A stretch of 64,000 nucleotides of DNA from DAIOXA01 sp050949165. GTDB lineage: Bacteria; Bacillota; Proteinivoracia; UBA4975. How positions within the stretch are numbered: the stretch's first letter is position 1; the number at the start of each line of letters is the position of its first letter. The stretch spans positions 62,001 through 126,000 of the forward strand of contig JBMNFF010000003.1 in NCBI GenBank assembly GCA_050949165.1, in the 5' to 3' direction. The notes beneath the pieces are model-generated. The model was not told where the DNA came from and ran no database searches. It worked only from the letters and a program-made list of their open reading frames with translations. Shown here piece by piece: positions 50,529-59,410 of this stretch. A program made the position numbers and the translations under genes.

Positions 50529-52358
50529 TTAGCGCAAGAGCTGACCGGAGGCCTCTTCCCTGAACTGGGTTGTGTACAGGTTGTAATACTGTCCCTTCCG
50601 GCGGATCAGCTGGCTGTGAGTGCCCATTTCCACTATCTTCCCGTCGCTGATGACCAGGATCCTATGGGCATTGCGGATGGTAGACAACCTGTGGGCCACG
50701 ATAAAGCTGGTGCGGCCCTTGAGGACCTGGGTAATGGCCCGTTGAATCAGCTGTTCCGTCTCGGTATCGATGGAGCTGGTGGCCTCGTCCAGGACGAAGA
50801 TTCTGGGGTCGGCCAAGATTACCCTGGCAAAAGAGATCAGCTGCTTCTCTCCGGTGGAGAGGCGGGCGCCGCCCTCCCCTACTTCGGTAGCGTAGCCCTT
50901 CTCCAACTTGAGGATGAACTCCTCTGCACTGACCATCCTCGCCGCCCGCCGCACCTCTTCGTCGCTGGCAGACTTACGGCCATAGCGGATATTGTCGGCG
51001 ATGGTCCCGGAGAACAGGTGGGGAGTCTGGAGGACATAGCCCAGGCGATCTTGCAGCCATAGCTGGCTGCGCTCCCGGTAATCTCTGCCGTCCACCAGGA
51101 TATGGCCCTGGGTCGGTTCATAGAAGCGGCAGAGCAAGTTGACGATGGTGCTCTTGCCCGAGCCCGTTTCCCCCACCAGGGCGATGGTTTCCCCGGCCTC
51201 CACCTTGAGGTTAAAGTCCGCCAGCACCTGCTCGCCGCCTTTGTAGGTAAAGGAGACGTTCACAAACTCGATATCTCCCCGGATATCCTCCCAATTTTCC
51301 CGGCGCGGGTTAAAGACATCGCCGTACTTCGCCACCACCGCCTCGCTGTCCACGATTTCGCAGGGAGTGTCCAGGAGTCCCATTACCCGCTCGGCGCTGG
51401 CCTGGGCAATTTGCATTTCCGCCAGGGAGCCAGCCAGCTGCTGAATGGGGTCAAAGAGGTTCATGGTGTAAGTGATGAAGGCGGCAAAGGCGCCAAAGGA
51501 GAGCCCCGCCACCATGACCAGATGGCCTCCCCGCCCCAGGGCCAGGGCGGTGCCCACCGAGCCCAGCAGCATGACCAGGGGCATAAATATGGCGCTGTAC
51601 TTGGTGGCCCTGACGGAGGCCCGGCGCATCTCCCCGGTGAGGACCTGGAATTCGTCGGAATTGGCCCGTTCCAGCACCAGGGTCTTGCTGGTCATGGCCC
51701 CCATGATCCCCTCGTTAAAGGCCCCGGTGATCCGGGAGTTGACCTGGCGCACCACCCGCTGATTCTTGAGGATCAGGCGTTGAAAGAAGATGGAAATGAC
51801 CACCAGGGGCGGCACCACCACCAGCACCAGCAGGGCCAGCTTGAAGTTCAAAACCAGGAGGGCGATTATGACTCCGACGACATAGGTGAACAACCAGCTA
51901 AGGTCAATCAGCCCCCAGGCAATCATGTCGCTGAGGCGGCCGATGTCGCTGACCATCCTGGCCATCAAATAGCCCACGGCGGTCTTGTCATAATAGGAGA
52001 AGGACAAATCCTGCAGCTTCTTAAAGGCCTGCTGCCGGATGTCATAGGCGATGTGGGTCTCCAGCTTTCCGCAACAGCGGATAAAGACGGAAATGCCCCA
52101 GGCCTGGAGGACCACCAGCAAGACATAGGCGAGGCTGAATAGAGCCAGCCCGTCGGTGGTGCTCTTCTCAACAAAATTATCGATGGCATATTTGCTCATC
52201 AGGGGAAAGAGTATATCCCCCGCCGCCAGGAAGAAGTCGACGATGAGGACGGTATACAAGACCTTCTTGTGATTGAGGGCATAGACCAGCAGCCGCTTCC
52301 AGATATTCAGGTCGATCTTCTTGCTGTGTTGGGAAAAGTCCTGTTCCAGTAAGGCCAT
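50529..52358 (-). CDS. Heterodimeric ABC exporter subunit with canonical catalytic Glu (BmrD/LmrD-like)
   Basis: A 609-residue permease-ATPase. Six membrane helices, then an NBD with Walker A GETGSGKS, signature LSTGEKQ (degenerate, normally LSGGQ) and Walker B FVLDEATSS with the catalytic Glu. Together with the preceding gene it forms an asymmetric exporter: this subunit supplies the working Walker B, its partner the intact signature. That asymmetry is typical of drug exporters such as BmrCD and LmrCD. Its start overlaps the partner gene's stop by 1 nt. Confidence 0.92.
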   Translation of the reverse strand: MALLEQDFSQHSKKIDLNIWKRLLVYALNHKKVLYTVLIVDFFLAAGDILFPLMSKYAIDNFVEKSTTDGLALFSLAYVLLVVLQAWGISVFIRCCGKLETHIAYDIRQQAFKKLQDLSFSYYDKTAVGYLMARMVSDIGRLSDMIAWGLIDLSWLFTYVVGVIIALLVLNFKLALLVLVVVPPLVVISIFFQRLILKNQRVVRQVNSRITGAFNEGIMGAMTSKTLVLERANSDEFQVLTGEMRRASVRATKYSAIFMPLVMLLGSVGTALALGRGGHLVMVAGLSFGAFAAFITYTMNLFDPIQQLAGSLAEMQIAQASAERVMGLLDTPCEIVDSEAVVAKYGDVFNPRRENWEDIRGDIEFVNVSFTYKGGEQVLADFNLKVEAGETIALVGETGSGKSTIVNLLCRFYEPTQGHILVDGRDYRERSQLWLQDRLGYVLQTPHLFSGTIADNIRYGRKSASDEEVRRAARMVSAEEFILKLEKGYATEVGEGGARLSTGEKQLISFARVILADPRIFVLDEATSSIDTETEQLIQRAITQVLKGRTSFIVAHRLSTIRNAHRILVISDGKIVEMGTHSQLIRRKGQYYNLYTTQFREEASGQLLR

Positions 52359-54184
52359 TACCCCTCACCCCCCTCTGTATGCAATTCGTCTTCCAAGGCA
52401 TTCTGAATCTCCGCAATCCGCCGGTAGAGGCCCTCCTGCTCCAGGAGTTCCTGGTGGGTGCCCTGCTGAACCAGCCGGCCCTTCTCCAGGACCAGGATGG
52501 TATCGGCCTCGCACAGGGTGGTAATGCGGTGGGAGATGATAAAGGTGGCAGTATTCTCCCGGCGCATCCGCAAAGCGGCGCGGATAGCCGCATCGGTTTC
52601 AGTATCCACGGCGCTCAAGGAGTCGTCAAAGATTAGGATGGGAGCCTTCTGCATCAGCATCCGGGCGATGGCAACCCGCTGCCGCTGACCGCCGGAGAGG
52701 GTTATGCCCCGCTCGCCCACCACGGTGTCATAGCCATTTTCAAAGCTCTGGATGACATCGTGGACGGCCGCCACCCTGGCCATTTTATACACATCCTCGT
52801 CGGGAGCCTGGGGACGGGCGATGCGAATATTCTCCTTGATGGTGCGGGAGTAAAGGAAGGGCTCCTGAAGGACGATCCCGATATTCCTGCGCAGATGCCC
52901 CCGGGCGATGTCATTGATATTGACTCCGTCGATGATGATCTCCCCCGCCGTAACGGGATAGAGCCTCTGGAGCAGCTGGACCAGGCTGGTCTTGCCGCTG
53001 CCGGTGGCGCCCAGAATCGCCACCGTCTGCCCCGGCTGGACGCTGAAGGATATGTCCCTGAGGACGTCGTCATACCGGTCATAGCCGAAGCATACGTTCT
53101 TGAACTGGATGTGCCCCCGGATTTCCGGCTCCAGGGCCAGGCCCGGCTCAACCTCCACGGGCTGGGCAAATATCTCGGCAATCCTGCCCAGGGCCACCGA
53201 GGCCTTGCCCATATCGGCCAGCACCCTTCCCAAATGGCGCAGGGGCCAGACCAGCATCCGGGTATAGCTGAAAAATACCCAGAGGGTGCCCAGGCTCATC
53301 CCCCGGGCAACGGTGAAGTATACCCCCACCACCAGGGAGAGACCAATCTGCAGAAAGGCAAGGGTGTCGGAGGCGCCCCAAAAATAGGAGTTCAAGCGGA
53401 TGAGCCTGTAAGTCTTGTCCCGATGGTCCCGATTGCAGGCGGTAAAGTTCTCGACCTCGGCCTGCTGCTGGCCGAAGGCCCGCACAACCCGCATCCCCGT
53501 CAGGTTTTCCTGGATGGCTGCGCTCATGGCCCCCTCCGCCTCGTCGGCATCGGTATAGAACTTGCGCACCTTCTTAAAATACACGTAAGAGGTGACGGTC
53601 AACACAGGCATCAGGCTGAGGGAAATGGCCGCCAGGCTCCTGTCCAGGGAGAACAGCACCGAGGCCGCAACCGTGGCCATTACCAGGGCCCGCACCACTT
53701 CCAGGAGCTGCAGCGAGATAAAGCGGCGAATGGTATCCACATCAGAGGTGCAGCGCTGGACCAAATCCCCGGTGGAGACGTGTTTGTAATAGTCATAGGG
53801 CACATTCTGCAGGTGCCAAAACAAATTGTCCCGCAACTTCTTGACCATGCCCTCGGTGGAGCGGGTTATTAAGTACCTCCGCAGGAAGGTTGCCAGCCCG
53901 TTTACAAAGGTAAAGGCCACCAAAGCCAGGGCGCAGAGGTAGATGTTGCTGCGGAGAAACTCCCGTCCGCCCAGAGCCTCAAGCCACTGCATCGCCCAGG
54001 CAGGCAGGCTGCTCTCAGCGCTGCCGATTACATAGTCCACGGTAAAGCCAATGACCAGGGGGCCGGCGTAGGCTGCCACAATCCCTGCGCCCAGGAACAG
54101 CACGCTGAGCAGCAGGCCCAATCGGTGGCCCCGAAGCATTCGCTTAACTACCTGCCATTTAGATAGGGGTAAGTCCTTGTTCAC
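52358..54184 (-). CDS. Heterodimeric ABC exporter subunit with degenerate Walker B (BmrC/LmrC-like)
   Basis: A 608-residue permease-ATPase. NBD has Walker A GATGSGKT, intact signature LSGGQRQR and Walker B LIFDDSLSAVD in which Asp replaces the catalytic Glu. This makes one ATP site degenerate, as in BmrC/TM287-type subunits. GTG start with GGAGG 9 nt upstream; an ATG at 54188 is out of frame. Preceded by a leader peptide and terminator (54212-54351), so expression is probably induced by ribosome-targeting drugs. Confidence 0.92.
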   Translation of the reverse strand: MNKDLPLSKWQVVKRMLRGHRLGLLLSVLFLGAGIVAAYAGPLVIGFTVDYVIGSAESSLPAWAMQWLEALGGREFLRSNIYLCALALVAFTFVNGLATFLRRYLITRSTEGMVKKLRDNLFWHLQNVPYDYYKHVSTGDLVQRCTSDVDTIRRFISLQLLEVVRALVMATVAASVLFSLDRSLAAISLSLMPVLTVTSYVYFKKVRKFYTDADEAEGAMSAAIQENLTGMRVVRAFGQQQAEVENFTACNRDHRDKTYRLIRLNSYFWGASDTLAFLQIGLSLVVGVYFTVARGMSLGTLWVFFSYTRMLVWPLRHLGRVLADMGKASVALGRIAEIFAQPVEVEPGLALEPEIRGHIQFKNVCFGYDRYDDVLRDISFSVQPGQTVAILGATGSGKTSLVQLLQRLYPVTAGEIIIDGVNINDIARGHLRRNIGIVLQEPFLYSRTIKENIRIARPQAPDEDVYKMARVAAVHDVIQSFENGYDTVVGERGITLSGGQRQRVAIARMLMQKAPILIFDDSLSAVDTETDAAIRAALRMRRENTATFIISHRITTLCEADTILVLEKGRLVQQGTHQELLEQEGLYRRIAEIQNALEDELHTEGGEG

Positions 54185-54211
54185 TCATGTCCACCTCCAA
54201 GTGTCGGCAAC

Positions 54212-54242
54212 AAAAAAGACCATGGAACGAATCCATGGTCTT
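54212..54242 (-). terminator. Attenuator terminator upstream of the ABC exporter pair
   Basis: On the minus strand a perfect 11-bp stem (AAGACCATGGA / TCCATGGTCTT) with a 5-nt loop and six T, placed 28 nt before the GTG start of the exporter and 14 nt after the leader peptide stop. Confidence 0.88.
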
Positions 54243-54255
54243 TACCGGCATAAAA

Positions 54256-54351
54256 CTATGCCCAATAAGGCCGTGCAATATCCGTTCCGAACAGGGTAAA
54301 AAAGTACACACTAATCCCAGTGACGACATTGATAATAAGGCGACGGATCAT
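54256..54351 (-). CDS. Leader peptide of the ABC exporter operon (31 aa), BmrB-like in position
   Basis: A 31-codon frame with an excellent GGAAAGGAGG ribosome site 7 nt before its ATG, beginning MIRRLIINVVTG and ending ARPYWA. It is hydrophobic with aromatic residues. Its stop codon lies within a GGCATA-loop-TATGCC hairpin just before the exporter terminator, and its internal TTTACC can pair with GGTAAA at the terminator's 5' edge. This layout matches the bmrB leader of B. subtilis, where drug-stalled ribosomes prevent termination. The peptide itself has no recognisable similarity. Confidence 0.72.
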   Translation of the reverse strand: MIRRLIINVVTGISVYFFTLFGTDIARPYWA

Positions 54352-54391
54352 TGCACACCCTCCTTTCCAAGTCATTAGAACTGACTTCATT

Positions 54392-54420
54392 ACTATACCC
54401 CCCCGGGCGGAAATGCGCAA
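54392..54420 (-). promoter_or_regulatory. Promoter of the leader peptide-ABC exporter operon
   Basis: On the minus strand TTGCGC (54415-54420), 17-nt spacer, TATAGT (54392-54397), about 40 nt before the leader ATG. Confidence 0.65.
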
Positions 54421-54442
54421 GGGGGAATTTGACTATAATTCC

Positions 54443-54471
54443 TTTACATTCTCACCCACCCAAGATATGCT
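54443..54471 (+). promoter_or_regulatory. Promoter of speE
   Basis: TTTACA (54443-54448), 17-nt spacer, TATGCT (54466-54471), 34 nt before the ATG. Divergent from the exporter promoter. Confidence 0.6.
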
Positions 54472-54504
54472 AGTAACACAGACCTTTACGAGGAGGTAGG
54501 AATA

Positions 54505-55362
54505 ATGACCATCTGGTTCTCAGAGTACTACAGCGACCAGTGCAAGTTCGATATCAAGGTAAAGAAGCACCTGCACCAGGAACAGACTCCCTTCCAGCGC
54601 ATAGACTTTTTTGACTCCGACGAGTTCGGAATCTTCTTCACCCTGGATGGATACATGATGGTCAACGAGAGGGACGAGTTCATCTACCACGATATGATTG
54701 TCCATGTGCCCATGGCCGTCAATCCCGACATTAAAAAGGTCCTGGTCATCGGCGGCGGCGACGGCGGGGCAATCCGGGAATTGACTCGGTATAAGGACAT
54801 TGAATTGCTGCACCTGGCGGAAATTGATGAGCGGGTGGTAAGGCTGTGCCAGCAGTACATGCCCGTCACTGCCAGCAAGCTCGACGACCCCCGGGTGGAG
54901 ATGTTCTTTGTCGATGGAATCGAGTTTATCAAGAAGCATAAAGACTTTTATGACCTCATCATCATCGACTCCACCGACCCAATTGGACCAGGAGAAGGGC
55001 TGTTCACCACCGAATTTTACAGGGACTGCTACGCCGCCCTCAATGAGAAGGGGATCCTCATCAACCAGCATGAAAGCCCCTTCTATGAGATAGACTCCCG
55101 GGAGATGATCAGAGCCCATGCCAAGCTAAAGGAAGTCTTTGATATCTGCAAGGTGTACCAGTACCACATGCCCTCTTACGCCTCAGGCCATTGGCTCTTT
55201 GGGTTTTCCAGCAAATACTACGACCCTATCCGGGACCACCAGCGCCAGCGCTGGGAGAGCCTGGGCCTCAAGACCAGGTATTACAATTCCGACCTCCACG
55301 TGGGCTGCTTCGCCCTCCCGACCTATGTCCAGGAAATGCTGGCGGAGGCAAAATCTCCATAA
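54505..55362 (+). CDS. speE: Spermidine synthase (polyamine aminopropyltransferase)
   Basis: A 285-residue enzyme transferring an aminopropyl group from decarboxylated SAM to putrescine. Family motifs: VLVIGGGDGGAIREL (about 80-94), the acidic VDGIEFI and IIDSTDPIGPGEGLF (about 154-168). Cytoplasmic. ATG after GAGGAGG. No speD or speB beside it; monocistronic with its own promoter and terminator. Confidence 0.95.
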   Translation: MTIWFSEYYSDQCKFDIKVKKHLHQEQTPFQRIDFFDSDEFGIFFTLDGYMMVNERDEFIYHDMIVHVPMAVNPDIKKVLVIGGGDGGAIRELTRYKDIELLHLAEIDERVVRLCQQYMPVTASKLDDPRVEMFFVDGIEFIKKHKDFYDLIIIDSTDPIGPGEGLFTTEFYRDCYAALNEKGILINQHESPFYEIDSREMIRAHAKLKEVFDICKVYQYHMPSYASGHWLFGFSSKYYDPIRDHQRQRWESLGLKTRYYNSDLHVGCFALPTYVQEMLAEAKSP

Positions 55363-55366
55363 AGAA

Positions 55367-55389
55367 AAAGGGCCAAACGGCCCTTTTTT
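55367..55389. terminator. Terminator between speE and tpl
   Basis: AAAGGGCC-AAAC-GGCCCTTT with six T; A-rich on the other side, so it can serve both convergent genes. Confidence 0.9.
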
Positions 55390-55395
55390 CATGTC

Positions 55396-56784
55396 TTAAT
55401 CGATTTCTTCAAATCGGGCGGTGAAGAAGCGCAACTGCTTGGGTTCGTAAACGAAGCGCAAGCCCTTGATCTCTTCCCGGCGCTCATACAGATTGATGAC
55501 GGCCTCCGCCACCAGGTCCAGATGCCGGTAGGTGTAAACCCTCCTGGGGATGGTCAGCCTCACCGTCTCCAGCTTGGGCTTGTGGTTCTCGCCGGTCTTC
55601 CGGTCCCGGCCGGCGGAGACAATGCCCCTCTCCATGGAGCGGACCCCGGATTCCAGATACAGATTGGCGGCCAGGGCTTGGGCGGGGAATTGCTCCTGTT
55701 CGAGATGGGGGCAGAATCTCCGGGCATCCAGAAATACCGCGTGGCCGCCCACCGGCTCGATTATCGGCACCCCTGCTTCCTTCAACCTGTCCCCCAGGTA
55801 TCTGACCTGCAGGACCCGGTGCTGGATATAGTCAAAGTCCAGCGATTCCTTGAGGCCAATGGCCAGCGCCTCCATATCCCGACCGGCCATGCCGCCGTAG
55901 GAGGGCATCCCTTCAAAGACCACTACCAACTCCTTGGCTTCCTGGAACAGATCCTCGTCCCTGAGGGCCAGGAAGCCGCCGATGTTGACAATGCCGTCCT
56001 TCTTGCCGCTCATGGTGGCCCCATCGGCATAGCTGAACATCTCGCGCACGATTTCCGCGATGGACTTGTCTTGGTAGCCTTCTTCCTGTTCTTTTATGAA
56101 GTAGGCATTCTCTGCAAACCGGGTGGCGTCATAGAACACCTTGATGCCGTGCTTGGCAGTGAGCTCCCGGACCGCCCGCATATTGGCCATGGAAACCGGT
56201 TGCCCGCCGGCCAGGTTGACGGTAACCGCCAGGCAGACATAGGCGATGTTCTCGGCGCCCTTCTCCTCAATGAGCTTCTCCAGCTTGTTGAGGTCTATAT
56301 CTCCTTTAAAGGGAACGGCCAGGCCGGCATCATGGGCCTCGTCCCTGATGATGTCCGCAAAGATGCCACCGTTGGCCTCCTGATGGTACCTGGTGGTGGT
56401 GAAGTACATATTGCCGGGGACATACTGCCCGGGCTTAATGGCAATTCTGGAGAGCAGGTTCTCGGCGCCCCGACCCTGATGGGTGGGCACCAGGTAGGGG
56501 AAGCCAAAGACCTCCTGGACCGTCGCCTCCAGATGCTTAAAGTTCTTGCTGCCGGCATAGGCCTCGTCGCCAAGCATGAGCCCGGCCCACTGCTTATCGC
56601 TCATGGCGTTGGTGCCGCTGTCGGTGAGCAGGTCGATGTAAACATCTTCCGAGTTGATTAAGAAGGTATTGTACCCCGCCTCCTTGATGATCCTCTCCCG
56701 CTCTTCCCGGGTGGTCATCTTCACAGTCTCAACGCTCTTAATCCTATAGGGTTCTGCAGGGTAGTCTTCACTGTCTCGACACAC
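55396..56784 (-). CDS. tpl: Tyrosine phenol-lyase (beta-tyrosinase), 5' end disturbed
   Basis: A PLP enzyme cleaving tyrosine to phenol, pyruvate and ammonia. About 440 residues match TPL along their full length: DLLTDSGTNAMSDKQWAG, PTHQGRGAENLL, SGKKD (PLP lysine) and VRSMERG, where the Arg distinguishes TPL from tryptophanase. The start is a problem. The well-placed ATG with AGAGGAGG (56825) is out of frame, because a 47-bp near-duplicate of the N-terminal coding region lies between. In-frame options are GTG 56784 (weak AGGA 4 nt upstream, keeps the whole N-terminus) or ATG 56718 (loses about 20 residues). The gene may be poorly expressed or a recent fusion product. Confidence 0.85.
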   Translation of the reverse strand: MCRDSEDYPAEPYRIKSVETVKMTTREERERIIKEAGYNTFLINSEDVYIDLLTDSGTNAMSDKQWAGLMLGDEAYAGSKNFKHLEATVQEVFGFPYLVPTHQGRGAENLLSRIAIKPGQYVPGNMYFTTTRYHQEANGGIFADIIRDEAHDAGLAVPFKGDIDLNKLEKLIEEKGAENIAYVCLAVTVNLAGGQPVSMANMRAVRELTAKHGIKVFYDATRFAENAYFIKEQEEGYQDKSIAEIVREMFSYADGATMSGKKDGIVNIGGFLALRDEDLFQEAKELVVVFEGMPSYGGMAGRDMEALAIGLKESLDFDYIQHRVLQVRYLGDRLKEAGVPIIEPVGGHAVFLDARRFCPHLEQEQFPAQALAANLYLESGVRSMERGIVSAGRDRKTGENHKPKLETVRLTIPRRVYTYRHLDLVAEAVINLYERREEIKGLRFVYEPKQLRFFTARFEEID

Positions 56785-56813
56785 TTGATCCTGAAAGGTT
56801 CTGCAGGGTAATC
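56720..56813 (-). repeat. Diverged 47-bp tandem duplication at the tpl start
   Basis: Two adjacent 47-bp copies (56767-56813 and 56720-56766) both encode DYPAEP-[FY]-RIK-[CS]-VETVK. They differ at 9 positions: five of the seven changed codons are silent, the others Phe/Tyr and Cys/Ser. Since 47 is not a multiple of 3, copy 1 throws the good ATG out of frame with the rest of tpl. Confidence 0.9.
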
Positions 56814-56825
56814 GCGGACATCCAT
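56721..56825 (-). pseudogene. Remnant tpl 5' end (34-codon frame)
   Basis: Starts with ATG after an AGAGGAGGAATACC ribosome site, encodes MDVRDYPAEPFRIKCVETVK as a normal TPL N-terminus, then runs into the second copy in the wrong frame and stops at TGA (56721-56723), 3 nt before an in-frame tpl ATG (56718). It could act as a translated leader allowing re-initiation. Confidence 0.7.
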
Positions 56826-56951
56826 TGGTATTCCTCCTCTTTCATTCCTGATTGCGATTTTTTTCACAATCCCTTATATACTTCTACCCCCGCCCCCCAA
56901 AACCCTTCTTTTCCTAGAGGGATAACAAAGGAATTATCTATAACAGCCATT

Positions 56952-57926
56952 TTATAACCCCAGTTCCTGCTTGTACAACGGCCACTTACCAACTTGATCC
57001 GGCATCTGGGTCACATCCTGGCCGGCGGCACAGTTACCTTCAATGATAATGATTTTCCCATCCTTGCCAATGGCAATATCCCAACCCACATACCTGATAG
57101 TAGGAACGACTTGAGCAGCGGCAGTTACCGTAGCCAGGACCTTATCCCAGAGAGGAACCGTAAAGCCGGCAAAGAGTTTTCCTGTAACTGGATGGCACCC
57201 ATACTGCTGACATGTGCGGTCCATTCCCTGGGTGATGACAGTACCGGTGGCAACATCAATGGTGGCGGCAAGACCCTGGTGGTGGAAATTATCTGCGCAG
57301 CGATCCCCCCTGCCGCAGCGCAGGTTGGCAGTCATCACCTTGACAGTCCCATCGGGAAGCAACAAAGTAACCAGCCGCAAAGTATTTACCGTCGGGGGGT
57401 TGAACTCGGCTAACTCTGCACATTGCTCTACCAGCTCTTCAACGACTACTCTTTCCTGCTGAAGGCTGCGGTATACTTCCTCCAGGTCATCCTGCCCGCT
57501 GATTGTCTGGATGCGCGCCCCGATTCCAAAGGCCCCCTGGACCGGTTTGACAAAGAACCGCGGGTGCAGAGAGACAAAGGCGGCAAATTCCTCCAGGGTG
57601 GCCTGGGTGAGGTCCAGCCACTCCCGGCCCAGGTAGGAGCTAAAAACCTTATAAAAGCGGGGTTTGAGGTTGAAGATATCTCTATCCTCAATTGCATTGC
57701 ATAAGTTAATAATCCGCCTCCGCTTGCGCCAGACAATAAAGTTTTTGCGATCGGCATGCTTGCGCAAGTAAAATCTGTAATGAAAATAGTCGTCGATGGC
57801 CCCACCATACAGAACGGAGGCCCATGCTACATCAAAGAACAGGTATATTCGCCTTAGAATATTGGCCCCAGGAATATGCTCCCGAATTAACTGCCGGGTT
57901 TTTACACATTTAGCCAGTACGCTCAT
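56952..57926 (-). CDS. Sugar-transfer-associated ATP-grasp family protein
   Basis: A 324-residue ATP-grasp protein: KPVQGAFGIGARIQTI (glycine-rich loop, about 127-142), VVVEELVEQ, NTLRLVTLLL and GWDIAIGKDGKIIIIEGNCAAGQDVTQ (metal-binding end). The family is usually found in capsule or exopolysaccharide loci and is thought to ligate amino acids or similar to sugars. Here no sugar genes are near, so the substrate is open. ATG at 57926 after AAAGAGG. Confidence 0.85.
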   Translation of the reverse strand: MSVLAKCVKTRQLIREHIPGANILRRIYLFFDVAWASVLYGGAIDDYFHYRFYLRKHADRKNFIVWRKRRRIINLCNAIEDRDIFNLKPRFYKVFSSYLGREWLDLTQATLEEFAAFVSLHPRFFVKPVQGAFGIGARIQTISGQDDLEEVYRSLQQERVVVEELVEQCAELAEFNPPTVNTLRLVTLLLPDGTVKVMTANLRCGRGDRCADNFHHQGLAATIDVATGTVITQGMDRTCQQYGCHPVTGKLFAGFTVPLWDKVLATVTAAAQVVPTIRYVGWDIAIGKDGKIIIIEGNCAAGQDVTQMPDQVGKWPLYKQELGL

Positions 57927-58130
57927 TATTACGCCTCTTTTCAAAGTACTTGGCTAGCCAAAAACACTAAATCTCCAATTCGCTATTACGGGGGTTATTT
58001 CCTTCAAACTTATACTTTCTAGGGAAACTGAACTGCACATCGACCCCTATTCGAAATTAATATTCCTTGGTCAGGAAACTAACTCATCCTGCTATAATGG
58101 GATTAGCCTACTGAGAGGGAGATGGAAAAC

Positions 58131-59144
58131 ATGCATAGCGAAGCAACAAAAAAACTGGTTGACCAGGACTTTCTAAACCGGGTAGCTGAACTGTTTAGCA
58201 TTGACGCTGCCTCCATCCAATTTGTTGGCGGGTTTGAAAACGTAGTATATGAAGGCTTGCGGCATAAGCAGCCGGTGATTATCCGCATAGTTCACAATAA
58301 GCACCGATCTGCTGACCTGATTAAGAGCGAGCTGCACTGGTTGCAGTATCTCCAGGATAATGGGGCCAGCGTCTGCGGCCCCCTCCCCTCCGTCGAGGGA
58401 AACCTGGTGGAATCCCTGGTGGTCCAGGGAACCCCCTTGCATATAAGCGTATTTACCAAGGCCCCAGGCGCAAGGATTAACATCTCCCAGGAGCGGAAAA
58501 ATGCAGAACTATTTCAAGCATGGGGATGGGCTACCGGTCAGCTGCACAGGCTGACTCGAAGCTACCGCCCTCCTGCGGAAATCATTCCCCGGGGGGATGC
58601 CGTAGAGAACTTCAGGGCTAGATTGGAACCCTTTATTCCTGAGAACCCCGAACTCCGCGTGAAAGCCTCCGCCGTTGTAACTGCCGTTGCCCAGCTCCCC
58701 AAGACTGAGGATTGGTACGGCCTGATTCATTCCGACATCCATTCCGCCAACTTCCACTATGACGCCGGCCGACTTTACATCTTTGACTTCGATGACTGCT
58801 CCCGCCACCAGTTGGCCAGCGACATCGCCATTCCCCTGTATTACTCAGCCTGGAGCAACGACCTGGAAACTCAAGAGGCGATAGATGAATTTGGCCAATT
58901 CTTTGCCCGCCACTTTCTGCATGGGTATCTGAAGCAGCACACCGTTACCCAAGAGCAAATCCAAACCATCCCTCTCCTCCTGCAGTTCCGGGATTGCGAA
59001 CTGCTGGGTGCCCTGAGGGAACAGTTTGGCGAGCAACTGACAGAAAGGCGAGCTGCCCTGCTCAAGACCTTTGAAACCAGGCTCCTGGAGGGCAAGCCGA
59101 GTGTCAATGTCGATTGGACCAGGGCGCTGGAAGAAGCTCAATAG
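58131..59144 (+). CDS. Aminoglycoside-phosphotransferase-fold kinase
   Basis: A 337-residue APH/choline-kinase-fold enzyme. ATP-binding N-lobe (GGFENVVYEG), catalytic loop LIHSDIHSANF near 205 and metal motif IFDFDDCS near 222. Phosphorylates a small molecule; close relatives act on homoserine, sugars, or drugs, and the substrate cannot be inferred. ATG at 58131 has AGGGAG 9 nt upstream and is preferred to 58122. A TATAAT lies at 58093-58098. Divergent from the ATP-grasp gene. Confidence 0.85.
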   Translation: MHSEATKKLVDQDFLNRVAELFSIDAASIQFVGGFENVVYEGLRHKQPVIIRIVHNKHRSADLIKSELHWLQYLQDNGASVCGPLPSVEGNLVESLVVQGTPLHISVFTKAPGARINISQERKNAELFQAWGWATGQLHRLTRSYRPPAEIIPRGDAVENFRARLEPFIPENPELRVKASAVVTAVAQLPKTEDWYGLIHSDIHSANFHYDAGRLYIFDFDDCSRHQLASDIAIPLYYSAWSNDLETQEAIDEFGQFFARHFLHGYLKQHTVTQEQIQTIPLLLQFRDCELLGALREQFGEQLTERRAALLKTFETRLLEGKPSVNVDWTRALEEAQ

Positions 59145-59410
59145 AATAGCTATTTGCTCCTCCTCACGAATCCCCTTCGCGCCACTTGCGAAAAGGTGAT
59201 TTTTGCATCATGTCTAATTGTTGGTTGAAAGAGGTAGAATCAAAAAAACGGCAGGCAACCAGGGTCTTACTCCATAGGAATATTCAGGATACACCTGTAG
59301 TAGTAATAGCCCAATAATAAGCTTTGCAATTATTAAATACTAAAAGGGATTAGCCATTTTTTATTGAATTCTTCCTTAAATATTATTTTTTTGGAAGGAG
59401 GTTACCAGGT
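59145..59410 (+). other. Gap upstream of the Cmr operon
   Basis: 266 bp, AT-rich towards its right end. No CRISPR repeat, gene or clear terminator was found; a promoter for the Cmr genes is expected here but no convincing -35/-10 pair could be fixed. Confidence 0.4.

Noticed and set aside
58067..58098. TTGGTC...TATAAT as a full promoter for the APH-type kinase.
   Set aside because: The spacer would be 20 nt, too long; only the -10 box is credible.
59145..59410. Possible CRISPR leader or repeats next to the Cmr genes.
   Set aside because: No repeated unit of 25-40 nt is present; only AT-rich sequence.
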